64,000 bases of DNA from Streptomyces sp. NBC_00154 (lineage in GTDB: Bacteria; Actinomycetota; Actinomycetes; Streptomycetales; Streptomycetaceae), in assembly GCF_026342835.1 (NCBI RefSeq), contig NZ_JAPEMI010000001.1, positions 5,524,501 to 5,588,500 of the forward strand, given 5' to 3'. Below are positions 35,510 to 43,662 of this stretch, piece after piece; positions within the stretch are counted from its first letter, which is position 1, and every line of letters starts with the position of its first letter. The notes beneath the pieces were generated by a model that was not told where the DNA came from, ran no database searches, and worked only from the letters and a program-made list of their open reading frames with translations. A program made the position numbers and the translations under genes.

Positions 35510-35800
35510 ATGAGTGAGACGACATCGGTCAAGCAGCAGAGCACCGCGGCCTTCTACGGACAGGCCGTCGCATCCTTCGGGGTGGCGATGGGCGCGGTGA
35601 CCCTCGGCATCTACTTCCTCGACGCGAACGCCTGGGTGCGGGGCTTCCTCGCCGTCGGCGTCCTCTATCTCGTCACGTCCTGCTTCACCCTCGCCAAGGT
35701 CATCCGGGACCGTCAGGAGGCCGGGCAGCTCATCAGCCGGGTCGACCAGGCTCGGCTGGAGAAGATCCTCGCCGAGCACGACCCCTTCCAGAAGCTCTGA
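35510..35800 (+). CDS. YiaA/YiaB-like small membrane protein
   Basis: 96 residues from MSETTSVKQQ. Two hydrophobic helices (FGVAMGAVTLGIYFL and GFLAVGVLYLVTSCFTLAKVI) form the two-helix YiaAB domain, followed by a charged C-terminus. The ribosome site is weak. The function of this family is unknown. It lies between the acyl-CoA dehydrogenase and the next TetR gene on the same strand. Confidence 0.75.
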   Translation: MSETTSVKQQSTAAFYGQAVASFGVAMGAVTLGIYFLDANAWVRGFLAVGVLYLVTSCFTLAKVIRDRQEAGQLISRVDQARLEKILAEHDPFQKL

Positions 35801-35821
35801 CGCCCTCGGCCGCCGGGACCC

Positions 35822-35837
35822 CTAAGCGCTTGCTCAG
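35822..35837. promoter_or_regulatory. Candidate operator upstream of a TetR gene
   Basis: CTAAGCGCTTGCTCAG, of the form CTnAGC-n4-GCTnAG. The identical 16 bases occur at 37062-37077 upstream of the MaoC gene. Confidence 0.7.
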
Positions 35838-35884
35838 GTTCGGGGTATGGTGTGCGTCCTGGTGAACGGAAGGGGTCGGTGACG

Positions 35885-36508
35885 ATGAGCACGGCGGAGG
35901 ATACCGGCGGCGACAGTACGCCGTGGGGTGAGGTGACGCCCGAGGCGGCCAGACGGCTCCTCGTCGCGGCCGTCGACGCCTTCGCCGAGCGTGGGTACCA
36001 CGCGACCACCACCCGTGACATCGCGGGCCGCGCCGGCATGAGCCCTGCCGCGCTCTACATCCACTACAAGACGAAGGAAGAGCTGCTCCACCGGATCAGC
36101 AGGATCGGTCACGACCGGGCCCTGCTGCTCCTGGAGACGGCCGCGGACAGCGAAGGCACGGCGTCCGAGCGGCTCGCCCACGCTGTGCGGTCCTTCGTCC
36201 GCTGGCACGCGGAAGGGCACACCACCGCCCGCGTGGTCCAGTACGAACTCGACGCCCTCGGCCCGGAGCACCGCACCGAGATCGTCGCGCTGCGGCGCAA
36301 GAGCGACGCGGTGATCCGCCGGATCATCAGTGAAGGCGTGGAGGCGGGGGAGTTCGACGTCCCCGACATCCCGGGCACCACGCTGGCCGTGCTCTCGCTC
36401 TGCATCGATGTGGCGCGCTGGTTCAGCGCGCAGGGGAGCCGGACGCCCGACGAGGTCGGCGCGCTCTACGCCGACCTCGTCCTGCGGATGGTCGCGGCCC
36501 AGCGGTAG
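35885..36508 (+). CDS. TetR-family regulator (MaoC-linked)
   Basis: 207 residues from MSTAEDTGGD, with GGAAGGGG upstream. The helix-turn-helix is at ~27-72 (TTTRDIAGRAGMSPAALYIHYKTKEELL) with a long helical ligand domain. The 16-base site 48 bases upstream is repeated exactly before the convergent MaoC gene, so both are likely targets. TetR proteins of this kind in Actinobacteria often sense acyl-CoA esters. Confidence 0.88.
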   Translation: MSTAEDTGGDSTPWGEVTPEAARRLLVAAVDAFAERGYHATTTRDIAGRAGMSPAALYIHYKTKEELLHRISRIGHDRALLLLETAADSEGTASERLAHAVRSFVRWHAEGHTTARVVQYELDALGPEHRTEIVALRRKSDAVIRRIISEGVEAGEFDVPDIPGTTLAVLSLCIDVARWFSAQGSRTPDEVGALYADLVLRMVAAQR

Positions 36509-36533
36509 CGCGACCGGGCACGGTTCCGCGGGC

Positions 36534-36995
36534 TCAGAAGTAGTAGCGCGACACCGACTCGGCGACGCAGACCGGCTTGTCGCCACCCTCGCGCTCGACC
36601 GTGACGACGGCGGTGACCTGGACGCCGCCGCCCGCCTCCTCGACGCTCTTGAGGGCGGCCGTCGCCCGCAGCCGCGAGCCCACCGGAACGGTGGCCGGGA
36701 AACGGACCTTGTTGGTGCCGTAGTTGATGCCCATCTTCATGCCTTCGACCCGCATGATCTGCGGGACCAGCGCCGGAAGCAGCGAGAGCGTGAGATAGCC
36801 GTGCGCGATCGTCGTGCCGAACGGGCCGGCCGCGGCCCGCTCCGGGTCCACATGGATCCACTGGTGGTCCCCGGTGGCATCGGCGAAGAGATCGACCCGC
36901 TTCTGGTCGATCCCCAGCCAGTCGCTGTGCCCCAGCTGCTCGCCCACCCCGTCGCGCAGCTCCTGCGCGGACGTGAAGATCCTCGGCTCTGCCAT
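36534..36995 (-). CDS. MaoC-family enoyl-CoA hydratase
   Basis: 153 residues from MAEPRIFTSAQELR, matching the usual length of single-hotdog MaoC proteins; a longer frame to 37052 would overrun the promoter. The hydratase motif is DATGDHQWIHVDPERAA, followed by GPFGTTIAHGYLTLSL, carrying the catalytic Asp and His. It hydrates 2-enoyl-CoA to the (R)-3-hydroxyacyl-CoA. The operator-like site at 37062 lies 66 bases upstream. Convergent with the TetR gene and divergent from soxR. Confidence 0.9.
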   Translation of the reverse strand: MAEPRIFTSAQELRDGVGEQLGHSDWLGIDQKRVDLFADATGDHQWIHVDPERAAAGPFGTTIAHGYLTLSLLPALVPQIMRVEGMKMGINYGTNKVRFPATVPVGSRLRATAALKSVEEAGGGVQVTAVVTVEREGGDKPVCVAESVSRYYF

Positions 36996-37061
36996 GTCCC
37001 TGGTCCTGCCTTCCCGCTCTCGACCGTGCATCGTCATGCATCCGTCATTCATCGCTACTGT

Positions 37062-37077
37062 CTAAGCGCTTGCTCAG
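37062..37077. promoter_or_regulatory. Candidate operator upstream of the MaoC gene
   Basis: CTAAGCGCTTGCTCAG, identical to 35822-35837, in the divergent region between the MaoC gene and soxR. Confidence 0.7.
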
Positions 37078-37144
37078 CATGGTTGGGCGTGGCGTTCCTG
37101 TCAACGACGGACCGGCTCGGAGGAGTGCACGTAGGGTTCGAGGG

Positions 37145-37618
37145 GTGCCCCAGATCCCACAGACACTCCATGAACTCACGGTCGGCCAGCTCTCCACGCG
37201 CAGCGGCGCCGCCGTTTCGGCCCTGCACTTCTACGAGGCCAAGGGCCTGATCAGCAGCCGCCGCACCAGTGGCAACCAGCGCCGCTACAGCAGGGATGCG
37301 TTGCGCCGGGTCGCTTTCGTCCGTGCGGCGCAACGGGTCGGCATACCGCTGGCCACGATCCGCGACGCGCTGGCCGAGCTCCCCGAGGAGCGCACCCCGA
37401 ACCGCGACGACTGGGCGCGCCTGTCCGAGGCGTGGCGCTCCGAACTCGACGAGCGGATCAAGCAGCTGGGCCGGCTGCGCGACCATCTCACCGACTGCAT
37501 CGGCTGCGGCTGTCTGTCGTTGGAGACATGTGTGCTCTCCAACCCGAACGACATCTCCGGGGACACGATCAGCGGGTCCCGGCTGATGCCGGAGCGCCGC
37601 TCGGCGGACTGCCAGTAG
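37145..37618 (+). CDS. soxR: Redox-sensitive MerR-family activator SoxR
   Basis: 157 residues from a GTG. The MerR helix-turn-helix (TVGQLSTRSGAAVSALHFYEAKGL) is followed by a coiled-coil dimer helix and Cys118, Cys121, Cys123 and Cys129, the C-x2-C-x-C-x5-C [2Fe-2S] site that defines SoxR. In Streptomyces, SoxR responds to redox-active antibiotics and induces exporters and modifying enzymes. There is no ribosome site; a -10-like TAGGGT ends seven bases before the GTG, so the message may be leaderless. The promoter at 15435 is a candidate target in this window. Confidence 0.93.
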   Translation: MPQIPQTLHELTVGQLSTRSGAAVSALHFYEAKGLISSRRTSGNQRRYSRDALRRVAFVRAAQRVGIPLATIRDALAELPEERTPNRDDWARLSEAWRSELDERIKQLGRLRDHLTDCIGCGCLSLETCVLSNPNDISGDTISGSRLMPERRSADCQ

Positions 37619-37651
37619 GCGAGTCGCGGGCCGGGGCGGAGCGGGCGCTCC

Positions 37652-38263
37652 TCATGCCGCGGACGTCAGGTTCCTGGTCCGTATGCGCCGCGCCCTCGCC
37701 AGCGCCCCCGGCGTGAGCACAGGCTGCGGCACGACGATCCCGCAGCCCGTGCAGACCGGCCCCGACCACGGCTCGTGGCTGAGCTCTTGGCGCCAGACGA
37801 TCCCGGTCCCCGCGCACACCGGGCAGGTCGTGCCCGGCTCGGACTCCAGCGCGGCGATCAGCCGGCCCAGCACCTCGCCCAGCGGTGCGGACGGATGGAC
37901 CGCCGGATCGTCGCAGCGCGCCACCCCGTTCCCGCCCCAGGTGCGCCGGTGCCAGTCGTCGAACGCGCCCGGCCGGCGCAGCCCATCGTGCTTCTCCCGC
38001 CTGCGGCGCTCGGCGAACCCCGCCTCGTACCCGAGCCAGACGGCCCGGGCCTCCTCCAACTCCTCCAGTGCGTGCACCAGTCGCACCGGGTCGGGGGCCC
38101 GGTCCTCGGGCTCGATCCAGTGCCGGGCGCACAGATGGTGCCAGGTCGCCCGGTGACCGTAGGGGGCGAACCTCTCCAGGCACTTGCGCAGCGAGTACCG
38201 ACGCAGCGCCAGGTCACTCCGCGGATCGCGGACCTGTCTCGCAAGACTGCGGAAACCGGCCAT
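37652..38263 (-). CDS. Uncharacterised protein with C-terminal Cys motifs
   Basis: 203 residues. The N-terminal two thirds is rich in Arg, Trp and acidic residues with no known motif (TWHHLCARHWIEPEDRAPDPVRL, then a helical EELEEARAVWLGYEAGFAERRRR). The C-terminus has CPVCAGTG and CTGCG, spaced like a zinc ribbon, so a metal-binding role is likely. There is no signal peptide. It is convergent with soxR. I do not recognise the family. Confidence 0.65.
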   Translation of the reverse strand: MAGFRSLARQVRDPRSDLALRRYSLRKCLERFAPYGHRATWHHLCARHWIEPEDRAPDPVRLVHALEELEEARAVWLGYEAGFAERRRREKHDGLRRPGAFDDWHRRTWGGNGVARCDDPAVHPSAPLGEVLGRLIAALESEPGTTCPVCAGTGIVWRQELSHEPWSGPVCTGCGIVVPQPVLTPGALARARRIRTRNLTSAA

Positions 38264-38523
38264 CGCACTGCCACCTCCGTCGCTCGTACTTCGGCGTCAA
38301 GGGATGGACGTACGACTGCCCGATTCGGCTCCATCGAAAGGCGATTCGCGTCCATTGGCCGAGACGGCCTCGTCGGATGCACCTCGAACGGGCCCGGACG
38401 CGGCGCGAATCCGGCTCGGGCGCGGCGTCATGTGGCGATTCGGAAAAGGTGACCGATGCTCACCTTACCGACGGGTCATACCGCCAGTAACCTCCGGCGC
38501 ATCGGCCTCCCGGAGGAGCACGC

Positions 38524-41352
38524 ATGCCCCCACGCACCGTCAAGTTCAGAGCCGCCACCGTTGCGGCGGTTCTCACCCTCGGCACCACCCTCCTTGCAGC
38601 CTCGCCGCAGTCCGGCACCGTGGCGGCGGAACCCGTCCCCGTCGCCGACCACTGCCAGGGGCAGTGCGACGACATCCTGCCGCCCGGCGAGAACGGCAAC
38701 GCCACGCTCGTCGAGATTCTCGGCAACCAGGCGTTCGGTACGCACCCCGCGCACAGCGACGACCAACTCGACCGCTACAACAGCCTGGTGGCCGGGTACA
38801 CCGGACTCACCGACCAGAAGCTGACCGACTTCTTCAACGACGCCTCGTTCGGCGTGCCGAAGGACCAGGTCGAGTCCGTCACCTCGCCGCGCGACGACGT
38901 CACCATCACCCGCGACAGGAAGTCAGGCGTCCCGCACATCAAGGGCACCACCCGCTACGGCACCGAGTTCGGCGCCGGCTATGCGGCCGGGCAGGACCGG
39001 CTCTGGCTGATGGACCTTTTCCGGCACATCGGGCGCGGCGAACTGACCTCGTTCGCCGGTGGCGCACTCGCCAACCAGGGGCTTGAGCAGCAGTTCTGGC
39101 CGCAGGCCCCGTACACCGAGGCAGATCTCGAAGCCCAGGTCGCGTACATCAGGACCCATGAGGGCGCCCGCGGTGAGCAGGCCATGGCCGACGCGCAGGC
39201 ATACGTCGACGGCATCAACGCGTACCGCGACAAGTCCAAGAAGGGCCGCTACTTCCCCGGCGAGTACGTCCTCACCGGAAAGATCGACGCGATCACCAAC
39301 ATCGGTGAGATCCAGCCGTTCAAGCTGACCGACCTGATCTCGATCGCCTCGGTCGTCGGCGGTCAGTTCGGTGGCGGCGGTGGCGGCGAGGTGCAGGCGG
39401 CGCTCTCGCTGCTGTCCGCCCAGCAGAAGTACGGGGTCGCCGAAGGCACCGAGGTCTGGGAGTCGTTCCGGCAACGGAACGACCCCGAGGCCGTGCTGAC
39501 CATCCACGACGGCACCTCCTTCCCCTACGCCGGCAAGCCCGCCCAGGCGCGCGGCACCGCCCTTCCCGATCCGGGCTCGGTCAGCCCCGAGCCGCTCGTC
39601 CACGACCGCACCGGCTCCGCGGGCACCGACAGGAAGGCCCCGGTCAAGGCCCCGGCCGCGCTGAGGAAGGCCCAGGGCATCTACGACGACGGCGTGATCC
39701 CGGAGGGCTCGCTGCCCGGCTCCGGTTCCGGCGCCCAGAAGCGCGGAATGTCCAACGCCCTGCTGGTCTCCGGCAAGCACACCGCGAGCGGAAACCCGAT
39801 CGCCGTCTTCGGCCCGCAGACAGGCTACTTCGCACCGCAGCTGATGATGCTCCAGGAGCTCCAGGGCCCAGGCATCAGCGCCCGCGGGGTCGCCTTCGCC
39901 GGTGTCGGCATGTACGTCCAGATGGGCCGCGGCCAGGACTACGCGTGGAGCGCCACCTCGGCCGGCCAGGACATCACCGACACGTACGCCATCGAGCTGT
40001 GCGAGCCGGACGGTTCCGCGCCCACCAAGAACTCGACGCATTACCTCCACCACGGCACCTGCACCGCGATGGAGAAGCTGGAGCGCACCAACTCCTGGGC
40101 GCCGACCGTCGCCGACTCCACGGCGAAGGGCTCCTACCGGATGCAGGTGTGGCGGACCGCGTACGGCATCGTCACCCATTGCGCCACAGTGGGCGGCAAG
40201 CCCGTCGCGTACACCTCGCTGCGCACCACCTACCGCCACGAGGCCGACTCGATCATCGGCTTCCAGATGCTCAACGACCCTGAGTACGTGAAGGACGCCG
40301 CCTCCTTCCAGCAGGCGGCGAGCAACATCGACTATGCCTTCAACTGGTTCTACGCCGACTCCCGCACCGCCGCCTACTACAACAGCGGCATGAACCCGGT
40401 GCGCGCGGCGGGCGTGGACCCGGCCCTGCCCGTCATGGCCGAGAAAGCGTACGAATGGCAGGGCTACGACCCGGTCGCCAATACCGCCGCCTACACCCCG
40501 TTCGCCGCGCACCCGCACTCCAGTGGCCAGGACTACTACGTCTCCTGGAACAACAAGCAGGCCGAGGGGTACGCCTCCGCGGGCTTCGGCCTCGGCGCGG
40601 TGCACCGGGCGGATCTGCTCGACGACCGGGTGGCGAAGCTGGTGGAGCAGGGCGGCGTCACCCGCGCCTCGCTCACCCGGGCCATGGCGGAAGCCGCGCT
40701 CACCGACCTGCGCGGCGAGCAGGTGCTGCCCGAACTGCTGCAGGTGCTCCGTTCCGGGCCGGTCACCGACCCGGAACTGAACGCGGTCATCCAGCAGTTG
40801 GAGTCCTGGCGGGCTTCGGGGGCGCAGCGCAGGGAAAGCAGCCCCGGCTCGCACACGTACACCGACGCGGACGCGGTACGGATCATGGACGCGTGGTGGC
40901 CGAAGCTGGTCGAGGCCGAGTTCGAGCCGGGTCTGGGCGACAGCCTGTACGGGACGCTGACCGCCGCTCTCGCCACCGACGAGTCACCGGCGGCCAGCCA
41001 CGGCCCGAGCGGGGCGCACAGCGGATCGGCGTTCCAGTACGGCTGGTGGGGCTTTGTGGACAAGGATCTGCGCCAGGTCCTCGGCCGGCCGGTCAAGGGG
41101 CCGCTCGCCAGGACGTACTGCGGAAACGGAGACCTGGGCAGCTGCCGGGACACCCTGCTCGCCTCCCTGAAGCAGGCGGCGTCCGAACCGGCCACCGAGG
41201 TCTACCCCGGTGACGACAGCTGCGGGGCCGGCGAGCAGTGGTGCACGGACTCGATCATCCACCGTGCGCTGGGCGGAATCAGCCAGAAGGCGATCCACTG
41301 GCAGAACCGCCCGACGTACCAGCAGGTGGTGGAGTTCCCCAGCCACCGGTAG
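38524..41352 (+). CDS. Secreted penicillin-acylase-family hydrolase
   Basis: 942 residues. A Sec-type signal peptide (core ATVAAVLTLGTTLLAA) is followed by an alpha-chain region (~120-400), a linker ending GSGAQKRGM, and Ser410 in RGMSNALLVSG, the expected N-terminal nucleophile of the beta chain after autocleavage. The downstream region has the family's AGVGMYVQMGRGQDYAWS. These Ntn-hydrolases cleave amide bonds of penicillins, acyl-homoserine lactones or acylated peptides; the substrate here is unknown. GGAGGAG precedes the ATG. A strong terminator follows at 41397. Confidence 0.9.
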   Translation: MPPRTVKFRAATVAAVLTLGTTLLAASPQSGTVAAEPVPVADHCQGQCDDILPPGENGNATLVEILGNQAFGTHPAHSDDQLDRYNSLVAGYTGLTDQKLTDFFNDASFGVPKDQVESVTSPRDDVTITRDRKSGVPHIKGTTRYGTEFGAGYAAGQDRLWLMDLFRHIGRGELTSFAGGALANQGLEQQFWPQAPYTEADLEAQVAYIRTHEGARGEQAMADAQAYVDGINAYRDKSKKGRYFPGEYVLTGKIDAITNIGEIQPFKLTDLISIASVVGGQFGGGGGGEVQAALSLLSAQQKYGVAEGTEVWESFRQRNDPEAVLTIHDGTSFPYAGKPAQARGTALPDPGSVSPEPLVHDRTGSAGTDRKAPVKAPAALRKAQGIYDDGVIPEGSLPGSGSGAQKRGMSNALLVSGKHTASGNPIAVFGPQTGYFAPQLMMLQELQGPGISARGVAFAGVGMYVQMGRGQDYAWSATSAGQDITDTYAIELCEPDGSAPTKNSTHYLHHGTCTAMEKLERTNSWAPTVADSTAKGSYRMQVWRTAYGIVTHCATVGGKPVAYTSLRTTYRHEADSIIGFQMLNDPEYVKDAASFQQAASNIDYAFNWFYADSRTAAYYNSGMNPVRAAGVDPALPVMAEKAYEWQGYDPVANTAAYTPFAAHPHSSGQDYYVSWNNKQAEGYASAGFGLGAVHRADLLDDRVAKLVEQGGVTRASLTRAMAEAALTDLRGEQVLPELLQVLRSGPVTDPELNAVIQQLESWRASGAQRRESSPGSHTYTDADAVRIMDAWWPKLVEAEFEPGLGDSLYGTLTAALATDESPAASHGPSGAHSGSAFQYGWWGFVDKDLRQVLGRPVKGPLARTYCGNGDLGSCRDTLLASLKQAASEPATEVYPGDDSCGAGEQWCTDSIIHRALGGISQKAIHWQNRPTYQQVVEFPSHR

Positions 41353-41396
41353 GCATTGATTCCACTCCGTCCGGTGCTCGGGGACGGAACGGTTCG

Positions 41397-41428
41397 CCGG
41401 GCGGGTCCGAACCCTCGGACCCGCCCGG
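41397..41428. terminator. Bidirectional terminator with 14-bp stem
   Basis: CCGGGCGGGTCCGA and TCGGACCCGCCCGG pair perfectly around an ACCC loop, between the convergent penicillin-acylase-like gene and the NamZ-like gene. Confidence 0.85.
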
Positions 41429-41434
41429 TCCGCC

Positions 41435-42712
41435 TCACCGGTACTGCAAGTACTTCTTGCGTACCGCCCGGAAGGCGGCGAGATCCGCCGCCCAGGCGTC
41501 CACCACCTCATCCGTGTCCGCACCCGCATCGATCATCGTGCGGACCCGCGTGTTGCCGGTGAGCTTGTCGATCCAGTTGTCCGAGCGCCACGCGAACCCG
41601 CTCCACGTCTGCTTCGCCGTCACCAGGAGAGCGATCCCCGTGCGTACCGGGTCGAAGACCTCCCGGTCCTGCACATGCAGCTGCACGCCGCCGACCGTCT
41701 TCCCCTGGAACTTGGAGAACGTCGGCGCGAAGTACGCCTCGCGGAAAGCGACTCCGGGCAGGTCGAGCGCGTTCGCGGCAGCCGCCCACCGGTGGTCGAT
41801 GCCCTCCGCGCCGAGCAGTTCGAACGGTCGCGTGGTGCCGCGTCCCTCGGAGAGGTTCGTGCCCTCGAAGAGGCAGGTCCCGGAGTACACCAGAGCGGTG
41901 TCCGGCGTCGGCATGTTGGGGCTCGGCGGCACCCACGGCAGTCCGGTCTCGTCGAAGAAGTCCGAGCGCCGCCATCCCGACATCTTCACGATGTCCAGCT
42001 CGACCGGCCGATCGGCCAGGAACTCCGCGTTGAAGAGCAGCGCAAGCTCCGTGACCGTCATGCCGTGCGCCTGCGCGATCTCCCGGCGCCCCACGAAGGT
42101 CGAGAACGCCGGGTCGAGGACCGGCCCGAGCGCCGCCCGCCCGGTCACCGGGTTCGGCCGGTCCAGCACGACGAACCGCTTGCCCGCGAGCGCCGCCGCC
42201 TGCATGCAGTCGTAGAGCGTCCAGATGTACGTGTAGAAGCGTGCGCCCGCGTCCTGGATGTCGAAGACGATCGTGTCCACGCCGGACGCGGTGAAGACAT
42301 CGGCGAGCGGCTGCCCGCTCTTCAAGTACGTGTCGTAGACAGGGAGTCCGGTCGCCGGATCGTCGTAGCGCCCCTCGGAGCCGCCCGCCTGCGCGGTGCC
42401 GCGGAAGCCGTGCTCGGGTCCGAAGACCGCGACCAGGTTCACCCGCTCGTCCGGGTGCATCACATCGACGATGTGGCGCACATCGGAGGTGATCCCGGTC
42501 GGGTTGGTGACGACCCCGACCTTCTGCCCCTTCAGCAGTGCGTAGCCGTCCGCGGCCAGCCGGTCGAAGCCGGTGAGGAGCCGGTTGCGCCCGGCGCCCT
42601 GCCCCTTCCCGGGCACGGGTCCCGCTGCCGCGGTCCCGGTTCCTGCAGTGGTCGCCGCGAGGGCTCCCACCGCACTGCCGGCGGCCAGCAAACCACGTCT
42701 GGACAGGCTCAT
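41435..42712 (-). CDS. DUF1343/NamZ-like exo-beta-N-acetylmuramidase, exported
   Basis: 425 residues from MSLSRRGLLAAG, with GGAGG upstream; a longer frame has no ribosome site. SRRGLLAAG and a hydrophobic segment suggest a Tat signal. The body matches the DUF1343 family, whose characterised member NamZ removes N-acetylmuramic acid from peptidoglycan fragments: VGVVTNPTGIT, VFGPEHGFRG, DIQDAGARFYTYIWT, VLDRPNP and EGTNLSEGRGTTRPFE. It probably recycles cell-wall material outside the cell. Convergent with the penicillin-acylase-like gene. Confidence 0.88.
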   Translation of the reverse strand: MSLSRRGLLAAGSAVGALAATTAGTGTAAAGPVPGKGQGAGRNRLLTGFDRLAADGYALLKGQKVGVVTNPTGITSDVRHIVDVMHPDERVNLVAVFGPEHGFRGTAQAGGSEGRYDDPATGLPVYDTYLKSGQPLADVFTASGVDTIVFDIQDAGARFYTYIWTLYDCMQAAALAGKRFVVLDRPNPVTGRAALGPVLDPAFSTFVGRREIAQAHGMTVTELALLFNAEFLADRPVELDIVKMSGWRRSDFFDETGLPWVPPSPNMPTPDTALVYSGTCLFEGTNLSEGRGTTRPFELLGAEGIDHRWAAAANALDLPGVAFREAYFAPTFSKFQGKTVGGVQLHVQDREVFDPVRTGIALLVTAKQTWSGFAWRSDNWIDKLTGNTRVRTMIDAGADTDEVVDAWAADLAAFRAVRKKYLQYR

Positions 42713-42840
42713 TCGGCTACCTCCATGATCGCTCCGACTGTCATGGTCACGCACGCTAGCGCGCGCAAGCGCTCCGCGGAACGAGCCGGACGCGACTGCT
42801 GTGACAGGAGTGGCGACAACCCGGGCCAGCCCCCTTCCCC

Positions 42841-42863
42841 GACGACATACCGACTGGTTAGTC
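42841..42863. promoter_or_regulatory. Candidate TetR operator upstream of the SDR-ligase-TetR operon
   Basis: Eighteen bases, GACGACATACCGACTGGT, are shared with the minus strand at 49672-49689. The ATACCGACTGGT core (42847-42858) is partly palindromic and lies about 40 bases before the SDR start. Confidence 0.65.
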
Positions 42864-42897
42864 TGCTGTGGAAGTCGGCTGAGAGAGGCGGGACCCG

Positions 42898-43662
42898 ATG
42901 AGTACGGTGCAGGGCGCGGGCGTAGTGGTCACCGGAGCCGGAGGCGGCATCGGCGCCGCTCTGGCCCGCAGATTCGCCGCGGAAGGCGCCAGGGTCGTCG
43001 TCAACGACCTCGACGAGGCCCGGATCAAGACGCTTGCCGAGGAGATCGGCGGCACTGCCGTCGCCGGTGACGCCTCACGGATCGTGGACGCCGCCCGGGA
43101 AGCCCTGGACGGCACCGTCGACATCTACTGCGCCAACGCGGGCCTTGCCTCGCCCGGCGACGTCTTCGCCGACGAGGAGGTCTGGGCGGCGGCCTGGGAC
43201 GTCAATGTGATGGCCCACGTCCGCGCGGCCAGGGCGCTGCTGCCGGACTGGCTGGAGCGCGGCAGCGGCCGGTTCGTCTCCACCGCGTCCGCCGCCGGGC
43301 TGCTGACGATGATCGGCGCGGCGCCGTACAGCGTCACCAAGCACGGGGTCGTCGCCTTCGCCGAATGGCTCTCGCTCACCTACCGCCACCGCGGCGTCAA
43401 GGTCCACGCGATCTGCCCCCAGGGCGTACGTACGGACATGCTCACCGCCGCGGGTTCGGCCGGTGAGCTCGTGCTCGCCCCCAGCGCCATCGAGCCGGAG
43501 GCCGTCGCCGACGCGCTCTTCGACGCCATGGCCGAGGACCGTTTCCTCGTCCTGCCGCACCCCGAGGTCGCCGGCTACTACCGGGCGCGCACCAAGGACA
43601 CCGACCACTGGCTCGCCAATATGAACCACCTTCAGCAGAAGTGGGAGGAGACCGGCGCATGA
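42898..43662 (+). CDS. Short-chain dehydrogenase/reductase
   Basis: 254 residues. The nucleotide site TGAGGGIG is at 12-19, NAG at 80-82, and catalytic Ser131, Tyr144 and Lys148 (YSVTK) are in place. The Asp in VNDLDE after the second strand favours NAD(H). The stop overlaps the start of the ligase gene (ATGA). With the ligase it probably handles a hydroxyacyl- or ketoacyl-CoA step; the substrate is unknown. Confidence 0.9.
   Translation: MSTVQGAGVVVTGAGGGIGAALARRFAAEGARVVVNDLDEARIKTLAEEIGGTAVAGDASRIVDAAREALDGTVDIYCANAGLASPGDVFADEEVWAAAWDVNVMAHVRAARALLPDWLERGSGRFVSTASAAGLLTMIGAAPYSVTKHGVVAFAEWLSLTYRHRGVKVHAICPQGVRTDMLTAAGSAGELVLAPSAIEPEAVADALFDAMAEDRFLVLPHPEVAGYYRARTKDTDHWLANMNHLQQKWEETGA

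Noticed and set aside
38264..38523. A possible small gene or RNA between the Cys-motif protein and the penicillin-acylase-like gene
   Set aside because: No start with a ribosome site, no hairpin with a stem worth reporting; it looks like two divergent promoters.
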